64,000 bases of DNA. Origin: Zygnema cylindricum. Its lineage: Eukaryota; Streptophyta; Zygnematophyceae; Zygnematales; Zygnemataceae. Shown here one piece after another: positions 10,354 to 27,926 of this stretch. Numbering within the stretch: position 1 is the stretch's first letter; each line of letters opens with the position of its first letter. The notes under the pieces were generated by a model, which did no database searches, was not told the origin of the DNA, and worked only from the letters and a program-made list of their open reading frames with translations. The position numbers and the translations under genes were made by a program. The stretch covers positions 122,316 to 186,315 of the forward strand of contig JBBHKE010001466.1 of assembly GCA_037447655.1 (NCBI GenBank), given 5' to 3'.

Positions 10354-12848
10354 TAATTTGCATCAACGTCGCCTAAAGGTTATTCACTTTTTATTCTTAT
10401 TCTCGTGTATCAAAAATGTGATTTTTTTTGTTTTGTTTTTCTTATCCTTTTGAAACTAAAATAGGTTTAGTCTAATACTCTTTGTTTCTTAATTTTGATT
10501 TAGCTTTAAGTTTAATCTAGTAATATCAATCTAATTTGTTACAAATTTGTTATGATTTTGATTTGATTTGATTTTATTCGATTCAGTTTGATATAAAATT
10601 AAATCAAAAGGAAGTAAAATAAAATCAAATAAAATCTAAAATTTGATTGGCTTTAAAACGCCCTTCGAATTCGTTTATATGTATTTCAATTCCGTTCAAT
10701 TTAGTTCAGTTTAATCAGAAGGATGTAAATTTCAGTCCAATTTACAATTTCTTTTCACTTAGTTAAATAAAATCCAATTTAGTTCATTTTTTAGTTCAAT
10801 TTAGTTCAATTTGGTTAATTTTAGGTCAATTTGGTCCATTTTTTTACTCAATTTTGTCCACTTAGTCCAAAAATTTCGATTCAGTTCACTTTAGTCCATT
10901 AAGAAAATAAATTACTTTTAACTTTGAAAATATTTATATAACGTTAGGATTTTTTTTTTTGGTATAAAATCAGCACGTTCTCAAGTTCTTCTATGCCAAC
11001 AGTTTTTTTTTTTTGGACAACTAATTTGAACTTTTCATATATAATATGGTCCAACCAAAGGTTTCGTTATTTTATTTCAGTTAGTTTTGATGACAGAAGA
11101 ATTTTTTTTTCAAATGTTTTATGTTTTTGATTCCCATTTCGCCCTTTTTGTTTTGCCCTTTATTTTCCCTTTTTTAATTGCCTTTTTTTACTTTTTTCAA
11201 ATTTTTTTGTCTTGTTTTTTGCCTTTTCTTTTTGCCTTTTCTTTTTGCCTTTTTTTTTGCCTTTGTTTAGCTTTGTTTTTTTTTCTTTTTTTTCTTAAAA
11301 ACAGGAACAAGTATATCTCGCAAAAAACAAAAAAATGATTTTTTACAACCCGACACAGTTTTACAAAATTTGCGATATCCGACCGGAAATGGAAAAATTT
11401 TATTCGAATCAAGTCACAAATTTTTGAAATCTTCGAGAAAACATCCTCTTTGTTTCGAGTCTCTCGTTTTTTCCGGAAGTGCGAGGGTACGTTTTTTTCC
11501 CCCCCTTTTCTTTTTCTCTTTTTCTTTTAATTTCAGAGGTTTATTTATTCTTTTTAATTCGAATATTTTTTCTTTGTCTATGTAATTCTAAGTTTTTACT
11601 TTTTTTCACACTCAAAGAGTTTTTTATTTAACTGTAAATTCAAATAATTGTTTTCTTCCCAAATTTGACATTCTTTTTTTTCTTTTAGTTCCAAAACCAA
11701 AACACAAAAACAAAATAAAAACTGAAAAGCAAAAAAATAGAAAATTACAAAACAAAAACATACAAGGAAAGTTGAAAAAGCAATAACAAAAACAAAAGCA
11801 AAAACCAAAAATCTAAATCTAAAAACCAAAAGCCAGAAACCAATGTCTAAAATAAAAAAACAAAAATTGAAGTTACTCTCTCGAAAATCATTCTTCTTCC
11901 CGAGAGAAAATAAAATTTCTATACTTATTTCGATTTTAAATTGCTTTTATTCAGGGAGCTCTCTACCAAGAATACGAAAACGCTAAAGATTATAAATCGA
12001 TCATTGGGATTTCTTTAAAGAGCGAAGAAACTTATAATCCTCGAGAACCGATTGTAACCCGAAAACCCAATCTTCTCTACATTCAAAGAAAAAGTGGAAG
12101 TTTTAAAAGAAGTTTTTCCATAGAATCAGAAAACTCATTGCTTAAACTTTTCAAATCTCTCGATTTACCGACAAAAACCGTCGATTTGGGTAAAATCCCA
12201 TTTGAAAATCAATTCGAATCGATGCAATGGGCCGATATTATAATTGGGATCCACGGAGCAAATATGTTAAACCCTTCTTTATTTATGAGAGAAGGTTCGA
12301 TTTTAATCGAATTATTTCCATGGAACTTTATGTGGAACGGGTACGGAAATAACTCTATGGCTCTTGGAGTGGTTTATATGGGGTATATGTTAAATCGACA
12401 ATCTCAACCTTTGTCTCGAATATCAATTTCGGGATGTCAATTTATTCCTCCTTGTCTGAATGCATATAGAGACGTTAAAATGATTCGACTTTCGAACCTC
12501 GACTTGGAAAATATTTTTGATTTGTTAAAAAAAGCAAAGTTGTTAGCGATCGACGTTTTAAAATCTCAAAATTCGCAAAAAAAAAGGGAATTGGGAAAGA
12601 CGGAAAGATGGCAAAAATCGAGAGAATCGAAAAAAACTCTAGAATCAAAAGAAATGAGTTGTTTAATCGAATGGAAACTCGAAAATAAGTTGTTAGAAAG
12701 ACATTTCGAAAATTGTTTGGAATACGATAGTGAGAAAAAAATGAAATGGGTCGGATATATCGATTTAAATGAACATAAAATTAGACTTTGTGTTTTAGAT
12801 ATTAGTGAAATTGAAAAACTTGAAGTTGGGCCAGATCCATTTCTTTGA
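5192..12848 (+). CDS. GT61-like glycosyltransferase, gene A (six exons)
   Basis: Probable Golgi type II glycosyltransferase of the GT61 (DUF563/EOGT-like) family. Such enzymes add sugars to polysaccharides or proteins; the substrate here is unknown. Exons: 5192-5537, 7947-8082, 9354-9479, 9979-10094, 11305-11486, 11955-12848. All introns are GT-AG with phases 1, 2, 2, 1, 0, giving about 599 residues. A hydrophobic segment at residues 18-38 is the likely signal anchor. Next come a Cys cluster (GECEC at 67-71, TCVCHVACVY at 87-96), an exon-3 block WLNGTT...NVYH...SKTM, and the family signature IGIHGAN (399-405) followed by ELFPW (421-425). ATG 5234 sits in a stronger context (ACCATGG) and is an alternative start, but it leaves little before the anchor. 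Gene B is a tandem paralogue with identical exon phases. Introns contain satellites, a MITE and partial exon duplications. Family and exon order are fairly secure; the exact start is not. Confidence 0.85.
5630..6842. repeat. GTACGGATAGTAATGTT minisatellite in gene A intron 1
   Basis: Dozens of diverged units of about 15-20 bases with the core TGTTGTACGGATAGTA. The array is split by a MITE at 6435-6631. At 6690-6800 the unit has become a more regular ATATAGAAATGTTGTACGG form. Reverse-strand frames read as YPYN/IRTT repeats and are not proteins. Confidence 0.85.
6435..6631. mobile_element. Small MITE, TA-flanked, inside the minisatellite
   Basis: The ends CACCGTGAATCGC and GCGATTCGCGGTG are imperfect inverted repeats extending about 23 bases to a GTGTT/AACAC inner edge, with TA outside each end. 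A second member lies at 22602-22897 and shares the interior word ATCGCAACCGTCAGATC. TA flanks suggest a Tc1/mariner-type or similar family. No coding frame. Confidence 0.7.
6843..7556. other. AT-rich intron sequence, no feature recognised
   Basis: Part of gene A intron 1. It has AATAATAAC-type simple repeats near 7010-7230 and no convincing open frame or conserved block. Confidence 0.5.
7557..7965 (+). repeat. Tandem duplication carrying the 5' edge of gene A exon 2
   Basis: A block of about 200 bases starting ATGGGTATATAAAAAGGAAA and ending in a CT/T-rich tract plus an AAAGCAG acceptor occurs twice (about 7568-7780 and 7791-7965). The first copy carries an acceptor at 7743-7748 and about 35 bases of the exon 2 start (AAAGTATTCTCAAGGGTG), then degenerates. 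The second copy leads into the real exon 2 at 7947. Confidence 0.8.
8440..9290. repeat. GGAGTNNAATGGAGT satellite in gene A intron 2
   Basis: About 850 bases of diverged 10-11 base units (AATGGAGTCG, AATAGAGTTG). No coding potential. Confidence 0.85.
9541..9780 (+). repeat. Two decayed copies of the 3' end of gene A exon 3
   Basis: 9541-9595 and 9722-9775 repeat the last 45-50 bases of exon 3. The second retains ACAAAACCATGATATT and GTGGATAAA almost exactly; the first retains GTTATGGATAAATGGCTTCC. Both lie in intron 3 downstream of the true exon and lack clean splice sites. Confidence 0.75.
9845..9915 (+). repeat. Decayed copy of gene A exon 4, 5' part
   Basis: The segment containing TTTGGATCGATTTGAAAAAG and ACCAAAAGAAACTGG aligns with the start of true exon 4 at 9979 (TTTTTGGAACGATTTGCAAA ... 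CCAAAAAGCGAAC). It sits about 110 bases upstream in the same intron. Confidence 0.6.
10100..10910. repeat. T-rich simple repeats and a TTTAGTTCAA short satellite
   Basis: 10100-10360 is TTATTG/TTTTTG-rich, ending in a TTA run. 10540-10620 repeats GATTTGATTT. 10680-10900 repeats TTTAGTTCAATT with a period near 10. All lie in intron 4 of gene A. Confidence 0.75.
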
Positions 12849-12982
12849 CATTTTTAGTTTTTTTTTTTTTCTTAACATTTTCAGCATTTTCTCTAAGAAA
12901 TTTAGCATTTTTTTTTGACAATTTTTAGCAAAGCAATGTTGTTATTTATTTTTTGTACAGTGAACCATAAAAGTTGACCTTG

Positions 12983-12988
12983 AATAAA
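12983..12988 (+). terminator. Possible polyadenylation signal of gene A
   Basis: The first AATAAA downstream of the gene A stop, 135 bases after TGA 12846-12848. Position is the only other support. Confidence 0.45.
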
Positions 12989-13194
12989 CATGGCCTTTGA
13001 TTTGATGCGAGATTTAGAGAATTTTTGAAATAAGTTAAAAACAGAAAAAAAAAAACAAAAAGAGAGAATGAGGCTGAGGTTCCATTGGGCGGTCTTGGTT
13101 CGTTTACTGCATGCCTTTGGTTCCATTGTGTCGGGTTAGTAGACAACTTTTTATTTGCGTGGCTCATGGCTTGTACCAGGTAGGTTACTATTAC

Positions 13195-13475
13195 GATTAT
13201 GAAAATCTACAAAGAATCTTTGAAAGCAAAGTGTGGACGTAATATCTCCACCAGCGGAGGTAAAAAGTGACTTGTACGAGGTGTACTATAATGTACTATC
13301 TGTAAGCCCATACTTTTAAGGAAACTTTATAGTGAAATTTAATGAAAAAAAGCTAAAGATTCTTCAAGCGCAAAATTTGAATAAATAGATGTCACCAATT
13401 GTCTTAAGATTTGTAGTCGCCTACAACCGTCACAAGTTTTACCCACGTCTACAATTGTCACAGTATGAGTAACGA
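13195..13475. repeat. Dispersed-repeat fragments between genes A and B
   Basis: 13260-13345 resembles 62395-62485: shared GACTtGTACG, AATGTACTnTnTG and GAAACTTTaTAGTGAAA words. 13385-13470 carries CTACAACCGTCACAAG and CGTCTACAATTGTCACA, the tail words of repeat family R1. Confidence 0.55.
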
Positions 13476-13809
13476 TTTCATGTTTGCACATTGAGAGGAT
13501 CTACGAAGTAGTACAAGACTTCTCTAAAATCCAAAGTGACATTTCAAATCTGTTACATGGGCACACCATCGTTGCTCCATGCACACTTGTTGGATTGTCA
13601 GTCGGAGACCAACAATAGGAAGGTGAAATCTTGTCTTCCAATGGTAACCATCCGATTGAAAATCCGACAAGTGTGCACCAAGAAAAAATGTTTTAATGAC
13701 GAATTTTGCAAGTATGATATGCTCGTTAAAGGGCGACTGAAGTTCAGCATCTGTTGCTTGTGGAAGAAGCGTGGTGTCAACCAAATATAGGAATTTCACT
13801 ATTAAGCTT

Positions 13810-14165
13810 CTCATCTTTAGCCAAAAGGCAGATAGGACCCTTTATGATGTGCTTTATGTACCCGATTTTACAAAGAATTTGTTTTTACATCATTGGTAGA
13901 AAGTAGAAGGTTTATGGTAGGGTCAAAAAATGCAAAACAAGTAATCGACAAACTTAAAAAAGTAGTTGTTGTACGAAAAAGGGAGTTAGTGTTGTGTACA
14001 AATTGGATTTGGCCGGTAATAATGGAAAAAGAGACTTTGCAGTCTGGCGTGGTGAATGATTAAAGTTTATGGCATAAATGGTTAAACCAAGTGCACCATG
14101 AGAGAATTAGGAAATTGATAAAAGAAAAAATGATTGAAGGAGTGAAAAAGAAATATTGAATAAAG
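13810..14165 (+). pseudogene. Copia pol fragment (protease end to GAG-pre-integrase)
   Basis: A decayed plus-strand piece: LYDVLYVPDFTKNLF near 13848-13892, and LWHKWLNQVHHERIRKLI near 14070-14125. The second is the His part of the copia GAG-pre-integrase region. Several stops and frameshifts separate the two. No LTRs were recognised. Confidence 0.75.
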
Positions 14166-14240
14166 AAAAGTGTTAGCAATTTATTTCTGTTTTTTTTTTG
14201 TTTTTCTTTGTTTTTTTGGTGAGCTTAAATCGTTTTTTAC

Positions 14241-14666
14241 AAGTGTTGCGCGTGGGTAACCTTTTGCCCGTAACTGATATGTACCCTTTTCTAACCTACC
14301 GTTAATTACTAAATTGGTTCGATATATCGATAAGTTGATGATCGCGATGAATTACCGATACATATCGGATAAATTAACGATAAATATCGAAACGATAACT
14401 GTCAACGATAATTACGTACTGTGGTACAAGAATGGATTATGGAAAAATTCTCGAAAGCCCACCCCCTCCGGTAGCGATAACTCCGTACTCATTTTGTACT
14501 TTATTTCCTTACACAATTCCGTACTGCGGTACGGACCACCCCCCCCAAACCGATATTATCGGTTGTTGGTCTGGGAGAGATATATTGAGACCCCTAACCG
14601 TTTGATAATCGACGGTATCGGTTATCGTATTTATAGCGATAAGAAATTACCCGATACACAACACTA
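14241..14666. mobile_element. Decayed relative of the hAT MITE
   Basis: Imperfect inverted ends (AAGTGTTGCGCGTGGGTAAC against TATAGTGTTGTGTATCGGGT read from the right end) and a CGATATATCGATAAG-type interior with a C-run, like 4091-4484. No 8-bp target duplication survives. It lies upstream of gene B, as the intact MITE lies upstream of gene A. Confidence 0.5.
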
Positions 14667-14859
14667 TACAAAGAAATTGGAAACGGACAAAGAAAAATGT
14701 GGGTATTGTTTTTTTTTTTTTTTTTAACTTTTATTTTAAGTTTTTTTTTCTAAAGGATTTTTTTTAGGTTTTTTTTTGAATTTTTTGGTCAATTTTGTAA
14801 GATTTTTTTTATGATTTAAAATTGTCTATAAAGGTGTATGTCCATGTGCTAAAGTATGG

Positions 14860-15690
14860 AGTGTTTTCTATCGTTTTCCTTCAAAACCCAGTCTCCAATG
14901 AGAAAATCTTTTGTCGTACGAAAAAAATGCTTTTACCACAGTACAATGAATGTCAACTTGATACTTTGAATGTACCCCATGTTTGTCGTCTTTTGCACTC
15001 ATTTTGGCGTTTTCCTCATTTCGACCCCCGGGCAATCGAATCCAACTCATCAATTTTTTTTACCAAAAATCACCTCGCCTGTTGATTTTAGTTAAAGTAT
15101 CACCCAAACAACGAATGACAAACGTTCCACGCACACGCCACACGAGTGGGAAAATTGTAGGACGAGGGAGAATACTCACTTATTTCCCCCCTACCCGTCA
15201 TGCGCATGTAAGGAAAAATATTTGTAGGGGTTTCGGGCCTCCATTTCCATTCATGGGTCTTTCGCAGAATTTTACGACATCGTCGCCTCTCCCCTCTCCC
15301 TCTCACACTATCGCTTTTAACTCACAATTTTTAGAATGAAACATGACAATACTGGTATGAAACGAAATATCTTTGAAAAATAATTATTTTGACCACCTTT
15401 GGGTATATTTTGATGGCAAGTCGAGTGAGAAAAGTCAAAAAGACGAAATCGGGAAACCATGGCGGAAAGTTATTGACCAAGTGACGTCGACGTTGTCACA
15501 AGTGAGCATGACGTCACAATGTCACAAAACCCTAAACATCTACAATGTCACAAAAAACTACAGAAGACGTCTACAATTGTCGCTATTTTTTTTTTTTCTA
15601 TTTTTTTGTAGACGTCACCAATTGTCACAAGTTTCGTAGTCGTCTTCAACCGTCACAAGATGTACGGACGTCTACAACCGTCACTATTTT
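14860..15690 (+). repeat. Dispersed repeat family R1, copy 2
   Basis: It repeats the block order of 3480-3990, from TCGTTTTCCT through CGTACGAAAAAAATG, GTTTGTCGTCT, TTTCGACCC and a weakened hairpin (15062-15098) to CTACAATGTCACA and GTCTACAACCGTCAC. It is interrupted by unique sequence near 15120-15480. Confidence 0.6.
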
Positions 15691-15989
15691 GTTTTTTTAC
15701 TTTTCAAAAGTTCTAATTTCATTTTCAAACATTTTGGAACTCTTTGAAAAGTACAGTACCGTACTGTAGTACGGAACATGCTCACTAAAATCCAAAATAC
15801 TTCAAAGAAACGGTGACATGGGGAATGCCTTAATTCGAGCGCAAGCGACAAAATCATTCCGTACATGACATTCCCTTTCCGAATCTGTCTTTCCGTACAC
15901 CTGTCAGAATATGTTCAGCCGTACACACATGTCCGTACAGTAGTGAGACAGTACAGTAGTGAGGGGCTTCCCTGCGGGCCACTGCATGA

Positions 15990-22106
<6,117 letters not shown>

Positions 22107-22133
22107 GCTGTTGTTAGACCTTTTGATAAATTA

Positions 22134-22177
22134 AAGGAGGAGGAGGAGGAGGAGGAGGAGGAAGAGGAGGAGGAGTA
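22134..22177. repeat. GGA triplet repeat in gene B 3' region
   Basis: About 14 GGA or GAA triplets beginning 28 bases after the stop codon of gene B. Confidence 0.85.
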
Positions 22178-22220
22178 GGATTTGGTAAATAATTTTATTG
22201 TTTTATTTTAGTTTTTAGTT

Positions 22221-22226
22221 AATAAA
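22221..22226 (+). terminator. Possible polyadenylation signal of gene B
   Basis: AATAAA 115 bases after the TAA stop (22104-22106), a spacing similar to that in gene A. Confidence 0.45.
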
Positions 22227-22601
22227 GGTTTTTTATGGATTTTTTGTTGTGTTTGTGGTTTCTGCGATAAATAAGTTTTCACTAGGATTAGAAGTAGGAT
22301 TAGCGATAGATTTTTATTTTTTTTGGAAGATCCAGAAATAAAAAAAAATTTTGGATTGTCTTTTGTTTATTAAAAAAAAAAGAGCATAAAATAAGGTCCT
22401 AAACTTCCATTTACTTTTCTTTGAAAAAAATTGGATTTTTTTTGGAATTCTTTCCTTTTAACAAAATGTACCATATGTTTCACGTAAAAGTTGATTTGGA
22501 ACCTTTCTTTTTTCTTTTTGAGTTTTCTATTTATTTTTTCCTAACATCATTTAGCTTTTTCTTTCCACTCTTAAGGATGAATAAGCCAAAACATAAGACT
22601 A

Positions 22602-22897
22602 CAACGCTCATCGCTATTAATGTTAAGACTTATTAGTATTAATGGGAAATTAGAATATAATATACTAATTTCTTGCAAGGAGAAATGGCAGATTATAGTC
22701 CACGTCCTTGGGTAGTGCCAAAAACATATTTTCTCCGTACACACTTGTCCTTTTTTCAAATGGAGACCGCCAATTTGAAGATGAGAATCGTAGCTTTCAA
22801 TCGCAACCGTCAGATCCATAATCCGACAATTTTGTACGGAGAAAAGACGTTTTAACTGGCAAAAAAAAGCATGAACACTAGTAGCGATTCACGGTGT
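22602..22897. mobile_element. MITE related to 6435-6631
   Basis: Ends CAACGCTCATCGC and GCGATTCACGGTG with TA on both sides. The right half matches the 6435-6631 element over the words GGAGACCGCCAAT and ATCGCAACCGTCAGATC. The extra left half contains GTCCACGTCC, also seen near 62140. Confidence 0.7.
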
Positions 22898-23009
22898 ACT
22901 TTCATTTGATAACGTTCTCAAGCTTATAATGCATCCCAAGACATGAAACCTTTTACGGGCGCACGCTACAAATTTGCTCTCGAAACTTCCTGCGAAATTG
23001 CATTGAAGT

Positions 23010-23195
23010 CGCAATAATCCTCCCTTCGCCTCCCTTCGCCTCCCTTCGCCTCCCTCCCTTTTCCTTCCTTCGTTTACCTTTGCCTCCCTTTGCCTCCCTC
23101 CCTTCGCCTCCCTTCGCCTCCCTTTGCCTCCCTTTGCCTCCCTTTGCCTCCCTTTGCCTCCCTTTGCCTCCTTTTGCCTCCCTTCGCCTCCCTTT
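23010..23195. repeat. CCTCCCTTYGCC satellite, left block
   Basis: Regular 12-base units (CCTCCCTTCGCC or CCTCCCTTTGCC). The same satellite forms a 1-kb block at 28436-29425, on the other side of the copia element. Confidence 0.9.
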
Positions 23196-23441
23196 GAGTT
23201 CTTCAGAGTGTGCTCTCAGCTGCCCCTCAGGGGGGGCAGGCTGCAAATTATCAACAGAGGTAGCGGCGTTGAAGGAGAAACTGAAGATGACAGGAGAGAA
23301 AGAATTCGGAAAGGAAAATTTGAGCCAGAAGATGAATCTGATTTGGAGGAGGACAAAGAATTTGGAAAGGAAAATTTGAAGCAGAAGATGAGTCTGATTT
23401 GGAGTTGGAGGAGGACAGTGATGAGGAAGATGACAAACTGA

Positions 23442-24310
23442 TGCAGATGCCCGGCAAAGTCGTTCTCTTCAATGGAACGAACTACTATATCTGGAAGAGA
23501 TTTATTCAAGGACAGTTTGAACTTGGGGTCTTTGGAAAATTGTTACTAGAGAGGAGCCCATGCTGATTTCTGATCGAAAGGCTAGAAATAGATGGAGACG
23601 TCGGAACGTTGCCGCCTACACCGGATTAATGCAAACTTGTACGCCCGCAGTTCATGAGTATTTTCTGACACATGATTTTGCACATGAATGTTGGCGGGCC
23701 ATTGAAAACAAATTCGAAAAAGGAAATCAAAACCGCGGCCAACATGCATATACAAAATTCTTGAATTTCAAAATGAATTCGAATGAGTCGATTGGAGATG
23801 CTTCGAAACTGTTTAATATTATTGTTGAAAAACTGGCGGCTACCGTTCGGTAAATTATTGAGGCGGATAAGGTTACCGGCTTTCTGAATGCGTTGCCGGA
23901 TAGACTTGTCCATCTCAAAGAAATTTTGAGAGTGAAGAAAAGGTTAACTTATGCATTCATTTTATCATATTTAAAAGATAACGAGGATAATCGAGTGAGT
24001 TCTTCTCGGAGTACTCCTCCCTCCGGTTCTTGAAATGCTTCCAATTCTAATTCCGCCGACTTATCTTATCTCCGTGGTGGCGGAAGAGGAGGAAGGGGAG
24101 GAGGCCCGAGAGGTAGAGGAAGGGGACAAATGAAGAATGGAAATCCAAAGCCCTTTTCGTCGGCCCCCGATCTGAATTCTGTTGCTTTTTTATTGCAACA
24201 AACTTGGACATTTGGCGGTGTCATGTCCCGATCGGCAATGTTACTCTTGTGGCAAGTGGGGACACCTAAGTTCTCAATGTTATGCGAAATCGGAAGGAGA
24301 AGGTGGAGGT
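23442..24310 (+). pseudogene. copia-1 gag (broken)
   Basis: Recognisable Gag: KVVLFNGTNYYIWKRFIQG near 23457-23513, then a UBN2-type Gag core with AHECWRAIENKFEKGNQNRG near 23683-23742. TAA at 23851 interrupts it and another stop lies near 24030. Near 24180-24195 a T run carries what looks like a 2-base insertion that shifts the first zinc knuckle (CxYC...GHLAVSC) out of frame. The second knuckle (CYSCGKWGHLSSQC) is intact in the next frame. Confidence 0.85.
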
Positions 24311-27300
24311 GGTAGAGGAGGATTTAATGGCGGCCGTGGTGGATTTAATGACGGCCGTGGTGGCTTTAATGGCGGCCGCGGAGGAGGCCGCATAGGCGGC
24401 CAAGGAGGAGGAAGCTTTGGAGGCCGTGGTGGTGGCCGTGGTGGTGGCCGTTTTGGCGGTCAAGGACACTTCTTCGGAGATGGTGGATATGAAGAGGGGG
24501 AGGAAGAAGGTGCTCGGATTTTTACTTGTCTCAACCTCTCGGTTGATTCATTAACCAGAAAATGGAAATGGGAGAAGGAGTGGGTGATTGACAAGGGAGC
24601 ATCACATCACGTTTGCACCGATGTGACACTTTTTGATGACTTGCGACAATTAACAATTCCAAAGAAAATTACGGTTGCAAGCGGACAAGTTATTTCTGTC
24701 ATCAATGTGGGAACCGTCCGTTTAGACCTTCCCACATTTAATTCCGAAGGAAGAGAGCTCGTCACTCCGACCCGTTTGGTCAATGTACTTTACATTCCCG
24801 ATGGTTCGGTTAATTTGTTAAGTGTCCCGCAGATCCAACGCGCGGGTGGTAGTGTATATGCCTTCGGAGATTCGACGATTCACATTGTTAATGAAAAGGG
24901 AGTCATCATTGGTGAATGGGAAGTTACGGAAAAAATACATAGTCGATTGGTTTGGCGCCGGCCTAAGGTTGATTCACACCTGGATATGATTGCAAATCAA
25001 GTTTCAGAATTTAAAGGAGATTTAAGTCTTTGGCATCACCGGATGTGCCACACATCCGAGGGGAGTCTAAGGAGGATGATAAGAACCGGTTGTGTGAGAG
25101 GCTTAGATTTGGCCTCGGGCGAAAAAGTTAATGGTTGTGAGGGGTGTAGTCAAGGGAAGCAAATTCGGAAAACTCATCCACCGAAAGATATCAAGTTTCG
25201 GTCCTCTCATCCTCTCGAATTAATCCACATCGATTTGTGTGGACATATGAAACCGAAGAGTATTGGAGGAAATCGTTACATTATGGTCATTGTCGATGAT
25301 TACTCACGATTTTCATGGGTGAAACATAAATCTGAAGCATTAGAGAGGTTTAAGGAGTGGCACATCATGGTGGAACGAGAATGTGAGCGAAAATTGAAAT
25401 CCATTCGAACGGATAATGGTGGTGAATTTATTTCTTTTGATGGATATTGTCAAGAATGGGGAATAAAACACCAATATACGGCATCGTATTCCCCGGAATC
25501 AAATGGAGTGGCTGAACGCAAAAATCGGACACTCGAAGAAATGGTCCGAGCTATGGTGCATGCATCTGGTCGTTCTATATCACTTTGGAGAGATGCACTC
25601 TTAACCGCTAATTATATATGTAAACGGTGACTTACTTCCATCTCGGGTGATAAAACACCTCATGAGTTGTGGTACAGGCGGAAACCAACTCTACATCACC
25701 TGCGGATATGGGGATGTCGTGCTACCGTACATGTTGAATCGCAAAATCGACGAGGAAAATTTGCATTGAGAAGTTGGTCGGGAATTTTGGTAGGATATAG
25801 CTCGGGAGGGATTCTTTACCGAATTTATCATCCCTCACAACACACGATTTTTGAATCACGAAATGTCAATTTCAACGAGGACTTAAAATCTGCAATTGAA
25901 GGATCGGCAAAATTGCGGAGATATTTGGATTTTCATGAAGAAGCCGAAATTTCTAATTTCCCGGACATTGAGGAGTCGGATGATGACATTGAGGCTGATC
26001 CGGCTGTCAATGATAAGAGGGGGAAACGAAAACTGGAAATTGAAGAAGAGATTGAAAACATTGACATTGAATCGCGACATTCAAATTCTCGAATGTCATC
26101 CGAATCTCGGAATTCCACAAATTCAAAATCATGTTCTTCAAGTCAAACCGAATTAGATAAAGATAAAGAGTCGGATGTTAATCTAAGGAGGAGTACACGG
26201 GAATCTAAGGGGAGAAAACCGGCTAGATTGTCTTTCAACCGAAAATAAGGAAATGTTAAAAATTCACTCTACTTCATTTAGGCGACTAAGGAGGAGGATT
26301 TCCTCCGCTAGCAATCACTTTGTAAGAACTCCGCCGGTGACCCCCGATCTTATTCTGAAGCAAGAAATTCTGGTGATTAGGAGTCTAAATGGCAGTCACC
26401 TTAGGAGAAAGAATATAAGTCCATTGTCGAAAATCGAACATTTGAGGAAGTTGATTTACCGGAGGGGAAGAAAGCGATCGATGCGAAGTGGGTTTTCAAG
26501 ACAAAGGCTGGAGCTTCTGGAGAAGTTATCAAGTACAAGGTTAGGCTTGTGTGCAAAGGTTTTCAACAACGAGAAGGAATTGATTTTATGGAAACGTATG
26601 AGCCAGTTGTAAAATTTGACTCTTTACAGATGATTATGGCGATTGCGGCATTTGGAAAGAAACACATCCATCGGATGGATGTTGAAACCGCATTCTTGAA
26701 CGGCGAACTTGAGGAAGAAGTGTATATGAAGATCCCAGAGGGGGCTGCCTCGAAGGAAGGGAATGTATGGGGCTTTAGGAAGACTCGGTGCGGGCTGAAG
26801 CAGGCGCCCCGTACTTGGTATCTACGGTGATCATGGATTTAAACGGACTACGTCAGATTTGGGAGTTTATATTAAGGGGGAAGGAGAAGATCAAATTATC
26901 TTCTCCATTTATGTTGACTATTTTTTGATGACTTCTGACAGTCTGCAAAAAATCAATGAACTAAAGGCTTATTTGCACCTTCACTTTAAGGTGACCCATT
27001 TGGGAGAGGTGCGATACATTATGGCAATTGAAGTGATCCGTCACCCTAATGGTGACATTAAATTGAGCCAGGCTCAATATTGCAGGGAAGTTCTGACACG
27101 GTTTGGCATGCTGAATGCGAAACCGATTTCTACTCCTTTGGATCCAATGCGAAACCGATTTCTACTCCTTTGGATCCAAAAATGCAGATTCATAAATTTG
27201 AGGAGGAGAGAGATGTTGAAGTTCACTATCGGGAAGCAATCAAAAGCTTGATGTACCTGAGTGTGAGTACAAGGCCTGACATATCGGTGGCAGTCTCTTT

Positions 27301-27889
27301 CGTCAGCCGATACTGCCATGCGCCGAAGAAGGCTCACGGGGAAGCCTTGGAGCATGTATTTCGATACCTGGCTGGTACGATCGATATCGGCCTATTACTT
27401 CAATTGAGTGGAAGTTTAGAGTGTACCGATTAGAATGACGTGGAATGGGGTGGCGATTTGGACTCCGGAAAGTCAACCTCCAAATACGCATTCGTGTTCG
27501 GCGGTGCGGCTGTTTCGTGGAGATCGCATCTACAACCGACAGTTGCATTAAGTTTGACGGAGGCTGAATATATAGCGGCTTGCCATGCCGCTTAAGCATC
27601 AATTTGGTTAAAAAAGATGCTCGGTGAATTGAAAATTTCGATCGGCTGCTTGCACATTTTTACAGATAGTATGAGCTCTACAATATTTCACAAGCGCATA
27701 AAGCACATCCGTATTCAGTGGCATTTCGTGCGCGATTTGGTCACCTCAAAAGATGTGGATTTTGTGTACATGTCGACTTTGGAAGAAGCCGCAGATTTAC
27801 TTACTAACGCGACTACCTATGATGTGTTTGTCACGCGACTACCTATGATGTGTTTGTCAGAGGGTTGTCCAAAGTTAGGGTTAGCGTGA
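24200..27889 (+). pseudogene. copia-1 pol (broken)
   Basis: An RGG/FNGGRGG-rich stretch (about 24308-24470) follows the knuckles. The protease reads WVIDKGASHHVC, so the usual Asp-Ser/Thr-Gly is Asp-Lys-Gly. GAG-pre-integrase shows LWHHRMCH...CEGCSQGK. Integrase keeps Asp (HIDLCG), Asp (RTDNGGEF) and Glu (SPESNGVAERKN). In the RT the YVDD box reads YVDYFLMTS, losing a catalytic Asp. RNase H shows SLTEAEYIAACHA and ADLLTNATT. In-frame stops occur near 25628, 26828, 27431 and 27592. Two tight tandem duplications (near 27117-27179 and 27816-27868) are also present. Confidence 0.9.
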
Positions 27890-27926
27890 AATACCATTTA
27901 CAGTTTTCCACATCGAAAAGGGGGAT

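Noticed and set aside
14233-14674. Target duplication for the decayed hAT-like element
   Set aside because: The eight bases on the two sides do not match; only the inverted ends support the call.
23010-23195. CRISPR-like array of regular repeats
   Set aside because: Units are contiguous 12-mers with no spacers, in a eukaryotic context.
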